7,046 bases of DNA, taken from the NCBI GenBank assembly GCA_017548245.1, contig JAFYMU010000108.1, positions 1 through 7,046 on the forward strand, in the 5' to 3' direction. This DNA comes from Kiritimatiellia bacterium. Its GTDB lineage: Bacteria > Verrucomicrobiota > Kiritimatiellia > RFP12 > DVOR01. The notes under the pieces were generated by a model, which made no database searches, was not told where the DNA came from, and was given only the letters and a program-made list of their open reading frames with translations. Below are positions 1 through 5,481 of this stretch, in pieces. Within the stretch, counting starts at the first letter, position 1. The number at the start of each line of letters is the position of its first letter. The position numbers were made by a program, and so were the translations under genes.

Positions 1-2
1 CA

Positions 3-1034
3 TTAGATCACATGAACGGTCTTGTGGCCGGGGTTCACGCCGCCGATGATGACAGGCTGTTCGCCTGCTTCTTCGAGGGCCTTGAGCGTGGCGCCTGCAT
101 CTGCCGAGGAGACGATGAGGATGAAGCCGATGCCCATGTTGAAGACGCGGTACATTTCTTCCTTCGCGACATTGCCCTTTTCGCCGATGAACTTGAAGAC
201 CTGGGGCACTTCCCAAGCAGCCGAGTCAATCGTGACGTCCACGTTCTTCGGGAGCACGCGCGGAATATTGTCGTAGAAACCGCCGCCAGTGATGTGGGCC
301 ATACCGTGGATATCCACGCCAGCATCCATCACCTTGAGCACGGGCTTCAAGAAGCTCTTGTGCACGGCCAAGAGGGCATCAGCGCAGGTGGTGTCGGTGC
401 CAGGGAGGATATCTTCGGGCTTGAGGCCTTCCTGTTCGAAGACGACCTTACGAGCGAGGGAGAAACCGTTGGTCTGCAAGCCGCCCGAGGGCAAACCGAT
501 GAGCACGTCGCCCACGGTGATCTTTTCGCCAGTGATGACCTTGTCCTTCTTCACCTGACCGACAATCGTACCGACCAAGTCATATTCGCCGACAGGATAG
601 AGGCCGGGCATTTCAGCGGTTTCGCCACCGAGCAATGCGCAATTGTTCTCTGCGCAAGCAATGCAAAGACCCTTCACCACATCATTGAAGATGGCGGCAT
701 CAAAGACCGAAGCGCCGATGTAGTCGAGGAAGAAGAGCGGCGTAGCGCCCTGAACAAGGATGTCGTTCACGCAGTGGTTCACGATGTCCTGACCCACCGT
801 GTCGTGGCGGCCAGCCATTGCGGCAACCTTCAACTTCGTGCCAACGCCGTCTGCGGAGGCCACCAAGATGGTGTCTGCGCCGGGGCTCTGGAAGAGACCA
901 CCGAAGCTACCGATGCCACCGATTACACCGGGCGTCACCGTCTTCTTCACCATCTGCTTGATGGTTTCGATACCACTCATCTTCTTGTCAATATCAACGC
1001 CAGCTGCGGCGTATGCGCTGTTCTTGTTTTCCAT
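3..1034 (-). CDS. purM: Phosphoribosylformylglycinamidine cyclo-ligase (AIR synthase)
   Basis: PurM catalyses the ATP-dependent ring closure of FGAM to 5-aminoimidazole ribonucleotide, the fifth step of de novo purine synthesis, in the cytoplasm as a dimer. The 343-residue product has the family's normal length and is complete. Visible family signatures are YAAAGVDI near residue 8, the glycine-rich GVIGGIGSFGGLF at 36-48, the nucleotide-binding DGVGTKLK at 62-69, VNHCVNDILVQGA at 85-97, GGETAEMPG at 136-144, the PSGGLQTNGFSLAR segment near 182-195, and HITGGGFYDNIPR in the C-terminal half. The ATG at 1034 fits the family N-terminus, but no Shine-Dalgarno sequence is visible before it. It lies 57 bp after the exported-protein gene on the same strand with no terminator hairpin between them. 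Its TAA stop shares bases with an ATG at the window edge (TAATG), so the next gene may be coupled to it. The identification is firm. Confidence 0.97.
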   Translation of the reverse strand: MENKNSAYAAAGVDIDKKMSGIETIKQMVKKTVTPGVIGGIGSFGGLFQSPGADTILVASADGVGTKLKVAAMAGRHDTVGQDIVNHCVNDILVQGATPLFFLDYIGASVFDAAIFNDVVKGLCIACAENNCALLGGETAEMPGLYPVGEYDLVGTIVGQVKKDKVITGEKITVGDVLIGLPSGGLQTNGFSLARKVVFEQEGLKPEDILPGTDTTCADALLAVHKSFLKPVLKVMDAGVDIHGMAHITGGGFYDNIPRVLPKNVDVTIDSAAWEVPQVFKFIGEKGNVAKEEMYRVFNMGIGFILIVSSADAGATLKALEEAGEQPVIIGGVNPGHKTVHVI

Positions 1035-1042
1035 AATCAGGG

Positions 1043-1072
1043 AGTGTACTTTCGTTTTAGTGTTTAAATCAA
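1043..1072 (-). promoter_or_regulatory. Candidate promoter just before purM
   Basis: On the minus strand TTGATT (1067-1072) and TACACT (1043-1048) are separated by 18 bp. The -10-like hexamer ends only 8 nt before the purM ATG, so a transcript from here would be leaderless or nearly so, which would fit the missing Shine-Dalgarno. The consensus match is moderate, and purM could simply be read through from the genes upstream. Confidence 0.3.
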
Positions 1073-1091
1073 TAAGGGGAGGGGAAAGGGA

Positions 1092-2045
1092 TTAGAGCGA
1101 GGCGGGAGCAACAGGGGCTTCGCGGCTCACGGCTGCCTTGATGAAACGCGCCTCGGGGGCCGGCCAATTCAAGATAAACTTCTCGGTCGAACGTTCCTTC
1201 ACGGAGGCTTCGGTCACGGTGACCTCGCCACTCAAGGATTCGGTCCACGAGATGTAAATCTTGCCGTTGATGTTTTCCAAAGAAACCGTTGTCGTGTTGT
1301 CGCCAGCGGTGCTCTTGCCGACCAAGGTAATCGTGCCGTTCACGGGGTCCACGTGTTCAATCTTGAGTTCGGGCTTGCCTGCCACATTCATCACAAAGGC
1401 GTCTTCGGGATTCACGCCTTCTGGCAACGCAACGCCAGGCATCTTGCCCTGAAGCACATTGGTAACCCAGGCCATGTAGGCTTGAACCAAAGCGTTATCC
1501 AAAGCAGGTGCGCCTTCGCCATTGCCGCCACTAGGAAGCACTGCGGTATCTACGAGGGCGAGGGTAATGCCATCGACCGAACCCTCACCCACGAGTTCCA
1601 CTGCCGACAAGGAGGTGGTCGTGGCAGGAGCCGTGACGGTGATGGGAGCTTCGTTGTTCAATTTGACATCAAAGGTGAGCTTGTTGTCCTTCAGGTAACC
1701 CTTGGCTTCAACTTCGACAACGTCATCTTCGGTGACGACCACCTTGGAGGCAACCCACTTCTGCGTTTTGCCATCAGCGATGAGCACGGTGCCATTGGTA
1801 TCAACGGCAAGGACCAACTTTTCGGCGGTGACGTCAGCATAAGCAGGGGATTCATCGGGAATCGTGAAGCTAATCTTCGTCTTCACTACGAGCACGGCAT
1901 CCTCGGTAATCGTGGGAGACTGCTTCACCGTAATCGTTTGTGCATCGGTGAGCGTGCCCGTGAGCGGGTCGTTTACGGTAATCGTGGTCTCTGCGCAGAG
2001 CGCAAAGGTGGCCATCAAACCGCAGAGGAGGGCGGAAGTTTTCAT
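1092..2045 (-). CDS. Exported beta-rich protein, possible LamG-like N-terminal domain, function unknown
   Basis: The 317-residue product has a short signal peptide (MKTSALLCGLMATFALCA) with cleavage likely near residue 18, so it is probably exported. I saw no lipobox and no clear membrane anchor. The mature part is acidic and rich in Val, Thr and Ala. Residues of about 45-165 alternate in beta fashion and end in VGEGSVDGITLAL, which resembles the last strand of concanavalin/LamG-type domains. A second part (about 180-317) contains QAYMAWV, an EDAFVMNVAG segment and a C-terminal RFIKAAVS. From memory these recall large families of surface proteins in Lentisphaerota/Kiritimatiellota, but this is not a firm match. 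The start at 2045 is preferred over an in-frame ATG 8 codons upstream because it begins the signal peptide, has an AAGGAG upstream, and forms an ATGA overlap with the stop of the preceding gene. No enzyme motif was seen. Confidence 0.8.
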   Translation of the reverse strand: MKTSALLCGLMATFALCAETTITVNDPLTGTLTDAQTITVKQSPTITEDAVLVVKTKISFTIPDESPAYADVTAEKLVLAVDTNGTVLIADGKTQKWVASKVVVTEDDVVEVEAKGYLKDNKLTFDVKLNNEAPITVTAPATTTSLSAVELVGEGSVDGITLALVDTAVLPSGGNGEGAPALDNALVQAYMAWVTNVLQGKMPGVALPEGVNPEDAFVMNVAGKPELKIEHVDPVNGTITLVGKSTAGDNTTTVSLENINGKIYISWTESLSGEVTVTEASVKERSTEKFILNWPAPEARFIKAAVSREAPVAPASL

Positions 2046-2908
2046 CGAAGTGCATCTCCTTCGGGACAAATCACGCGCAAAATGCGTGACATCACGTCCA
2101 TCAATGAGGTGGATCCTGCCAAAATCTGCCCCGCGTGCGGCCCAATTGCCACCAACGGAACAGGGTTAAAGGTGTGACCTCGCGTGCCGAGGTCTTCGAT
2201 ATTGCCGTGGTCGGAGGTGAGGATGAAGAGCGTATCTTCGTCTAAACCCTGTAGCAATCCTGCCAGACAGGTGTCGAGCGAACGCAACACGGCTTCTGCG
2301 CGTTCGCGATTCTGCGAGTGACCTGCAATATCGGTCAAAAAGTACTCAAAGAGCGTGAAATCATTCTCTGCCGCAATGGCAAGAATTTGATCGGCCGCAA
2401 TCTCCGGTGTAATCAAGGGCCCTGTGTAACCCTTGGGCACAATCGCTTCACGCGTCAAATCGTGCAACACCGCCTTGCCAGCCAACATATCACGCTGATA
2501 ACGAATCACTTCGGGCGTAGTGAGTGCCATAATCGTCGTCACACTCTTGAAACGCCGCGCTGCGAGTTCGTCTGGCGTATCTGCAAAGTAGGCATCCGCA
2601 AAGCAGACCTGTAATCCGCGACGGCGCAACTCCATGAAGATGTTGTTTTCTTGCAACAACTTGCACAATGTTGGCCCCGGGAAACCCTCTTTGTGGCGTC
2701 CCATCACCTGCGCTGCATTCACGCCCGTGTAGAGCGTCGCCTGTCCCGTAGCGGACTGCGGCAACCCAGGTACGCTCAAACAGGTATCCAGCCGAACGGC
2801 ATCCTGCATCAACTTGCAGAGCGTAGGGCAAACCTCGGGGCAGACGGGATTCTTCTCCCCGGCCTCTCCGTAGCCAACGCCGTCGATGAATACATACAGT
2901 ACGCGCAT
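2042..2908 (-). CDS. Alkaline phosphatase superfamily metalloenzyme, phosphoglycerate-mutase/phosphopentomutase-like
   Basis: This 288-residue cytoplasmic protein (no signal peptide) carries the two-metal core of the alkaline phosphatase superfamily. D9 in FIDGVGYG is a metal ligand. QSATGQATLYTG (51-62) holds the likely nucleophile, S52 by analogy with the SEVGH motif of cofactor-independent phosphoglycerate mutase. D193 and H197 lie in TDIAGH, D233 and H234 in TSDHGN, and H245 in TRGHT. This is the ligand set of the iPGM/phosphopentomutase/sulfatase group. It is much shorter than iPGM (about 510) or phosphopentomutase (about 390) and has only a small cap region, so neither specific name is safe. 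A phosphatase, phosphodiesterase or mutase on a small phosphorylated substrate is possible. An AAGGA lies 4 nt before the ATG. Its TGA overlaps the ATG of the exported-protein gene by ATGA, which implies translational coupling. Confidence 0.88.
   Translation of the reverse strand: MRVLYVFIDGVGYGEAGEKNPVCPEVCPTLCKLMQDAVRLDTCLSVPGLPQSATGQATLYTGVNAAQVMGRHKEGFPGPTLCKLLQENNIFMELRRRGLQVCFADAYFADTPDELAARRFKSVTTIMALTTPEVIRYQRDMLAGKAVLHDLTREAIVPKGYTGPLITPEIAADQILAIAAENDFTLFEYFLTDIAGHSQNRERAEAVLRSLDTCLAGLLQGLDEDTLFILTSDHGNIEDLGTRGHTFNPVPLVAIGPHAGQILAGSTSLMDVMSRILRVICPEGDALR
2055..2062 (-). promoter_or_regulatory. Ribosome binding site deciding the exported-protein start
   Basis: GAAGGAGA on the minus strand lies 9 nt before the ATG at 2045 and inside the 3' end of the upstream gene. 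It supports the start at MKTS rather than the in-frame ATG 24 bp further upstream, and a coupled re-initiation. Confidence 0.6.
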
Positions 2909-2917
2909 AACGTCCTT

Positions 2918-2947
2918 ATCATACCATATTAAGCGCGAGCGCGTGAA
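2918..2947 (-). promoter_or_regulatory. Candidate promoter for the metalloenzyme/exported-protein genes
   Basis: On the minus strand TTCACG (2942-2947) is followed after 18 bp by TATGAT (2918-2923), a good -10 match. It lies only 9 nt before the ATG at 2908, so the leader would be very short. An alternative -10, TAATAT at 2926-2931, would leave room for the AAGGA ribosome binding site but has a poor -35. Confidence 0.35.
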
Positions 2948-2990
2948 GAAAGAAATCGTTTCCTGCCAAAATTCCTTTTCAAGTAGCAGG

Positions 2991-3005
2991 GGCGGCTATG
3001 CCGCC
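2991..3005. repeat. Perfect 6-bp GC hairpin
   Basis: GGCGGC, loop TAT, GCCGCC. There is no T-run on either side, so it is unlikely to be a terminator. It sits at the edge of the repeat-like intergenic region. Confidence 0.6.
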
Positions 3006-3012
3006 GTGGTGG

Positions 3013-3053
3013 GTTGTTGGTTGTTTCGCTCTTCGAGCTGTTGTTGGTTGTTT
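3013..3053 (+). repeat. 14-bp direct repeat pair flanking a small hairpin
   Basis: GTTGTTGGTTGTTT occurs at 3013-3026 and again, identically, at 3040-3053. The 13-bp interval holds the hairpin GCTC-TTC-GAGC (3028-3038). The function is unknown. It could be part of a dispersed repeat family. Confidence 0.6.
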
Positions 3054-3279
3054 GTTACGCGGAGGGACTGTGGAAGCGCGTTTTCAAACGTGTTGTTTGG
3101 GAAAGAGAAACAAAGGTGGTGTGTGTTCGGCAAATTACGCTGGTCGTGTTCGCCGTTAGGCGATTTTGGGGTAAAGCGCCTCGTGGGTGTGGCCCTGCCA
3201 CCGCTTTCGCGGGGGGTGGTGACGAGGGTCACTCCCAAGGGGCGGCGTGAGCCCCCACAAGCGCGGCTCGGCCCCTATA

Positions 3280-3312
3280 AAAACAAAAAACGCCGCGTGG
3301 GCGGCGTTTTTG
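3280..3312 (-). terminator. Intrinsic terminator of clpX (possibly bidirectional)
   Basis: On the minus strand, just after the clpX stop, CGCCGC (loop CCAC) GCGGCG is followed by TTTTTTGTTTTT, with an A-run before the stem. Because the stem (3291-3306) has A's on one side and T's on the other, it can also act on plus-strand transcripts. It separates the clpX transcript from the genes downstream. Confidence 0.88.
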
Positions 3313-3317
3313 TTGGG

Positions 3318-4601
3318 TTACTTGAGGTTGAGCTTTTCGGCTACGGTTTCGGCGGTAATCTCAAGGGTGATGGTCTTCCCCTTGGCTTTGCCGGGCAACT
3401 CATACATGAAATCTTCCATGACCTGTTCCATAATCGCGCGCAACCCGCGAGCACCCGTCTTGCGCTTGATCGCTTCGGCAGCGATGGCAGTCAACGCCTC
3501 CTTCGTGAAGGTGAGGTTGACCTTCTCCATTGCGAGCAACTTCTGATACTGGCGAACGATTGCGTTCTTGGGTTCCTCGAGAATGCGAACCAATTCCGCC
3601 TCGGTCAAGTTCTCCATCTTGGCCAACACCGGAATACGACCCACGAATTCGGGAATCAAACCAAAGCTCACCAAATCCTCAGGCTGCACCTGCGAGAGCA
3701 CGCGATCACGTTCGGTACGTTCATCTGCTTCGGCATCCACAAAACCGATCGACTTCTTGCCCAAACGGTTCTTAATCTTCTCATCCAAGCCCACAAAGGC
3801 GCCACCGCAGATGAAGAGAATGTTCGACGTATCCATGCGGATGTACTCCGCCTGCGGATGCTTACGGCCGCCCTTTTCAGGAACGTGTGCCACCGTACCT
3901 TCGATAATCTTCAACAATGCCTGCTGCACACCTTCACCACTTACGTCACGCGTAATCGAGGTGTTTTCAGTCTTGCGAGCAATCTTGTCAATTTCGTCAA
4001 TGTAGATGATGCCGCGTTCCGCCTGACGCACATCCATGCCGCAGTTCTGCAAGAGATAGAGGAGGATATTTTCCACGTCCTCACCCACATAACCAGCTTC
4101 CGTCACCGTGGTGGCATCGGCAATCGCGAACGGTACATTGAGCATCTTGGCGAGCGTCTTGGCAAAGAGCGTCTTACCGCAACCCGTCGGACCAATCAAG
4201 AGCACATTGCTCTTTTCAATCTCAACATCCGCAAAGGCATCATCCTTCACCGAACCCTGTTCCAAACGCTTATAGTGGTTATGTACCGCCACCGAGAGCA
4301 ATTTCTTCACGCGATCGTGACCAATGATGTACTGGTCCAAAAAGGCCTTAATCTCCTTGGGATTCGGCACATTCAACTTCGGCAACGGCTTTTTCGAACG
4401 TGTTGCAGGCGCTTCTTCGTCCATCTGCGCGAGATACTGCATCACCTGTTGGTACTCAGGAAGCTGTGTCATCAGGCCGTGCGCCAAGCGTTCGGCGCAA
4501 TCCAAGCACATCACAACGTCATCCTCTAATCCTTGAACACAACGATTCAAATTTGTTTCGTTACCACAAAAGGCGCATTTCAGTTTGCCACGACGAGCCA
4601 T
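3318..4601 (-). CDS. clpX: ATP-dependent Clp protease ATP-binding subunit ClpX
   Basis: ClpX is the hexameric AAA+ unfoldase that recognises tagged or regulated substrates and threads them into the ClpP protease in the cytoplasm. The 427-residue product is full length. It has an N-terminal zinc-binding domain with Cys9, Cys12, Cys32 and Cys35, then the AAA+ module. Walker A is GPTGCGKT (137-144), pore-1 loop GYVG (170-173), Walker B IIYIDE (198-203), and the RKH pore loop is at 246-248. The ClpP-docking IGF loop is at 285-287, the arginine finger is R322 in GRIP, and sensor 2 is GARGLR (383-388). The IGF loop implies a ClpP partner, though no clpP is in the window. The ATG at 4601 has AGGGAGG (4606-4612) only 4 nt upstream. 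It follows tRNA-Ser by 59 bp on the same strand, with a possible terminator between, and ends in a strong terminator. Confidence 0.98.
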   Translation of the reverse strand: MARRGKLKCAFCGNETNLNRCVQGLEDDVVMCLDCAERLAHGLMTQLPEYQQVMQYLAQMDEEAPATRSKKPLPKLNVPNPKEIKAFLDQYIIGHDRVKKLLSVAVHNHYKRLEQGSVKDDAFADVEIEKSNVLLIGPTGCGKTLFAKTLAKMLNVPFAIADATTVTEAGYVGEDVENILLYLLQNCGMDVRQAERGIIYIDEIDKIARKTENTSITRDVSGEGVQQALLKIIEGTVAHVPEKGGRKHPQAEYIRMDTSNILFICGGAFVGLDEKIKNRLGKKSIGFVDAEADERTERDRVLSQVQPEDLVSFGLIPEFVGRIPVLAKMENLTEAELVRILEEPKNAIVRQYQKLLAMEKVNLTFTKEALTAIAAEAIKRKTGARGLRAIMEQVMEDFMYELPGKAKGKTITLEITAETVAEKLNLK

Positions 4602-4610
4602 GGTGCCTCC

Positions 4611-4642
4611 CTAAAACAAAACAACCACCTCACATGAGATGG
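4611..4642 (-). terminator. Candidate terminator or attenuator between the tRNA cluster and clpX
   Basis: On the minus strand CCATCTC-ATGT-GAGGTGG forms a 7-bp stem with one T-G wobble (4625-4642), followed by TTGTTTTGTTTTAG. The U-tract runs directly into the clpX ribosome binding site. It may end the tRNA transcript, only partly stop it, or occlude the clpX leader. The stem is modest and the U-run is broken by G's. Confidence 0.4.
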
Positions 4643-4660
4643 CAGTTGATAAAAAGAAAT

Positions 4661-4750
4661 TGGCGGAGAGGGAGGGATTCGAACCCCCGGTACCTTGCGG
4701 CACGCATGATTTCGAGTCATGTGCATTCAACCAGGCTCTGCCACCTCTCC
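4661..4750 (-). tRNA. tRNA-Ser (anticodon CGA)
   Basis: This is a 90-nt class II tRNA with encoded CCA. The acceptor GGAGAGG pairs with CCTCTCC. The anticodon stem CATGA/TCATG encloses loop CTCGAAA, giving anticodon CGA, which reads UCG. It has a long variable arm (GTGCCGCAAGGTAC) and a normal T loop TTCGAAT. It is last in the tRNA cluster, 3 nt after tRNA-Glu. Confidence 0.96.
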
Positions 4751-4753
4751 TGA

Positions 4754-4828
4754 TGGCACCCCCAAGCGGAGTCGGACCGCTCTTCCAAGGATGAGAACCT
4801 TGTGTCCTAACCGATAGACGATGGGGGC
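4754..4828 (-). tRNA. tRNA-Glu (anticodon CTC), atypical T loop
   Basis: This is a 75-nt tRNA with encoded CCA. The acceptor GCCCCCA pairs with TGGGGGT (G1-U72 wobble, which I recall from other bacterial and chloroplast tRNA-Glu). The D arm is GTC...GAC with GG in the loop. Anticodon stem CAAGG/CCTTG encloses TTCTCAT, giving anticodon CTC, which reads GAG. The T stem AGCGG/CCGCT is perfect, but its loop reads TCCGACT, so position 55 is C instead of the near-universal U (pseudouridine). All stems are otherwise intact, so it does not look like a decayed copy. Confidence 0.93.
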
Positions 4829-4881
4829 ATCTATTATTACTTCCTGTGACCGAAACCGTTCGGCTTAGTGACCAAAAGCGT

Positions 4882-4966
4882 TGGTGCACCCGGTGGGACT
4901 CGAACCCACACGCCTCTCGGCATAAGAACCTGAATCTTACGTGTCTGCCAATTCCACCACGGGTGC
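4882..4966 (-). tRNA. tRNA-Leu (anticodon CAG)
   Basis: This is an 85-nt class II tRNA with encoded CCA. The acceptor GCACCCG pairs with CGGGTGC, and A is the discriminator as usual for Leu. Anticodon stem TAAGA/TCTTA encloses TTCAGGT, giving CAG, which reads CUG. The variable arm is GCCGAGAGGC and the T loop is TTCGAGT. It lies 13 nt after tRNA-Pro and 53 nt before tRNA-Glu. Confidence 0.96.
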
Positions 4967-4979
4967 AGCACCTAAAAAA

Positions 4980-5056
4980 TGGTCGGAGCGAAGGGATTTG
5001 AACCCTTGACCTTTTGGTCCCGAACCAAACGCGCTACCAGACTGCGCTACGCTCCG
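4980..5056 (-). tRNA. tRNA-Pro (anticodon CGG)
   Basis: This is a 77-nt tRNA with encoded CCA. The acceptor is CGGAGCG/CGCTCCG, with the C1-G72 pair typical of bacterial tRNA-Pro. Anticodon stem TTTGG/CCAAA encloses TTCGGGA, giving CGG, which reads CCG. The T loop TTCAAAT is normal. It is the first gene of the cluster, starting about 10 nt after the predicted transcription start. Confidence 0.96.
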
Positions 5057-5073
5057 TCACATAAAGTGCGAAT

Positions 5074-5102
5074 AAAGTATCAAACCCATAATCAAAAAGC
5101 AA
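5074..5102 (-). promoter_or_regulatory. Promoter of the tRNA cluster (and perhaps clpX)
   Basis: On the minus strand TTGCTT (5097-5102) and TACTTT (5074-5079) are separated by exactly 17 bp. The predicted start falls near 5066, about 10 nt before mature tRNA-Pro. A run of six A's (5107-5112 on the other strand's T's) just upstream of the -35 could serve as an UP-like element, common for stable-RNA promoters. Confidence 0.6.
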
Positions 5103-5419
5103 GTACTTTTTTCAATCTCCTCCTCAAAACGTGTTCTTCCATAATAAGATAGATCACAAAACGACCCGTTGAGGCCCCGCTCGCCCCTCGGCTAGGTGCT
5201 ATCACCCTTTCTGCAAACGTGCAGTGACAAAGCCCTTCGCGCCTCTGGGAATGCGTGTTTGTGTTGGCATGGTCTGAGGGGCGTTGTTTAGCCCTGAAGG
5301 GGCGACAGAATACAGGCGGGGATGAAATCCCCGATTAGGGGGCACAATAAAATCACCCCCTCCCTCGCGGTACACATTCCGATGACACATCACGCGTGGA
5401 GCTGGGGTGTGGCACGTGC
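5103..5419. other. Intergenic region, repeat-like, no convincing gene
   Basis: This stretch lies upstream of both the tRNA cluster and the divergent Sel1 gene. A 63-codon minus-strand frame (5202-5393) has no ribosome binding site of note. Its peptide (RGFHPRLYSVAPSG segment) is of a kind I recall as spurious products of intergenic repeats. The plus strand holds GCCCTGAAGGGGCG (5291-5304) and a perfect CGGGGA-TGAAA-TCCCCG hairpin (5317-5333). The region looks like one copy of a dispersed palindromic repeat rather than a gene, but this is inference from one copy. Confidence 0.5.
5317..5333. repeat. Perfect 6-bp hairpin in the repeat-like region
   Basis: CGGGGA, loop TGAAA, TCCCCG. No T-run follows on either strand, so a terminator role is unlikely. 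It is associated with the GCCCTGAAGGGGCG motif 13 bp upstream. Confidence 0.6.
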
Positions 5420-5449
5420 TTGATGGCGCAGGAGGGGATTTGATAGCAT
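5420..5449 (+). promoter_or_regulatory. Candidate promoter of the Sel1-repeat gene
   Basis: TTGATG (5420-5425) and TAGCAT (5444-5449) are separated by 18 bp, giving a start near 5456 and a leader of about 26 nt that contains the ribosome binding site. The hexamers match the consensus only partly. Confidence 0.35.
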
Positions 5450-5469
5450 ATGAGGAGAGAGCCCCTAAT

Positions 5470-5474
5470 GGAGG
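5470..5474 (+). promoter_or_regulatory. Ribosome binding site deciding the Sel1 gene start
   Basis: GGAGG lies 7 nt before the ATG at 5482, where a clear signal peptide begins. This favours 5482 over the in-frame ATG at 5407, whose extra 25 residues would bury the signal peptide and have no comparable site upstream. Confidence 0.7.
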
Positions 5475-5481
5475 TAGAACG

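Larger units (their letters stand above)
2909..3279. other. Intergenic region with palindromes and direct repeats, no convincing gene
   Basis: This stretch lies between the 3' end of clpX and the 5' end of the metalloenzyme gene. It has short open frames on both strands, but none has a credible ribosome binding site with protein-like sequence. It holds a perfect GGCGGC/GCCGCC hairpin (2991-3005), a 14-bp direct repeat (3013-3026 and 3040-3053) around a small GCTC-TTC-GAGC hairpin, and several weaker stems (CGCC-GTTA-GGCG; GTGAC-GAGG-GTCAC). Strand asymmetry is marked: the plus strand is G- and T-rich between 3000 and 3130. The density of palindromes suggests an interspersed repeat, but only one copy is visible here. 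Confidence 0.5.

Noticed and set aside
12..1067. 351-codon open frame on the plus strand opposite purM
   Set aside because: It is antisense to a certain purM gene, has no ribosome binding site of note, and its His/Asp/Glu-rich translation is a typical mirror of biased codons.
1353..2177. 274-codon plus-strand frame opposite the exported protein
   Set aside because: It is antisense to a gene with signal peptide, ribosome binding site and coupled start, and its translation is not protein-like.
2996..3250. Short frames on both strands in the clpX-metalloenzyme gap
   Set aside because: They have no ribosome binding site and low-complexity translations (for example NNQQQ runs), and they overlap direct repeats and palindromes.
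2886..4529. 547-codon open frame on the plus strand opposite clpX, the longest frame in the window
   Set aside because: Most of it is antisense to clpX. The rest crosses the palindrome-rich intergenic stretch and the clpX terminator. The translation shows no domain.
4611..4889. 92-codon minus-strand frame over the tRNA genes
   Set aside because: It lies across tRNA-Ser and tRNA-Glu. The peptide is a translation of tRNA sequence.
4661..5056. tRNA genes as an integration site for a mobile element
   Set aside because: No integrase and no duplicated tRNA 3' end was found in the window.
5407..5481. Longer N-terminus for the Sel1-repeat protein
   Set aside because: The added 25 residues precede a clear signal peptide, and the good GGAGG lies before the internal ATG at 5482.
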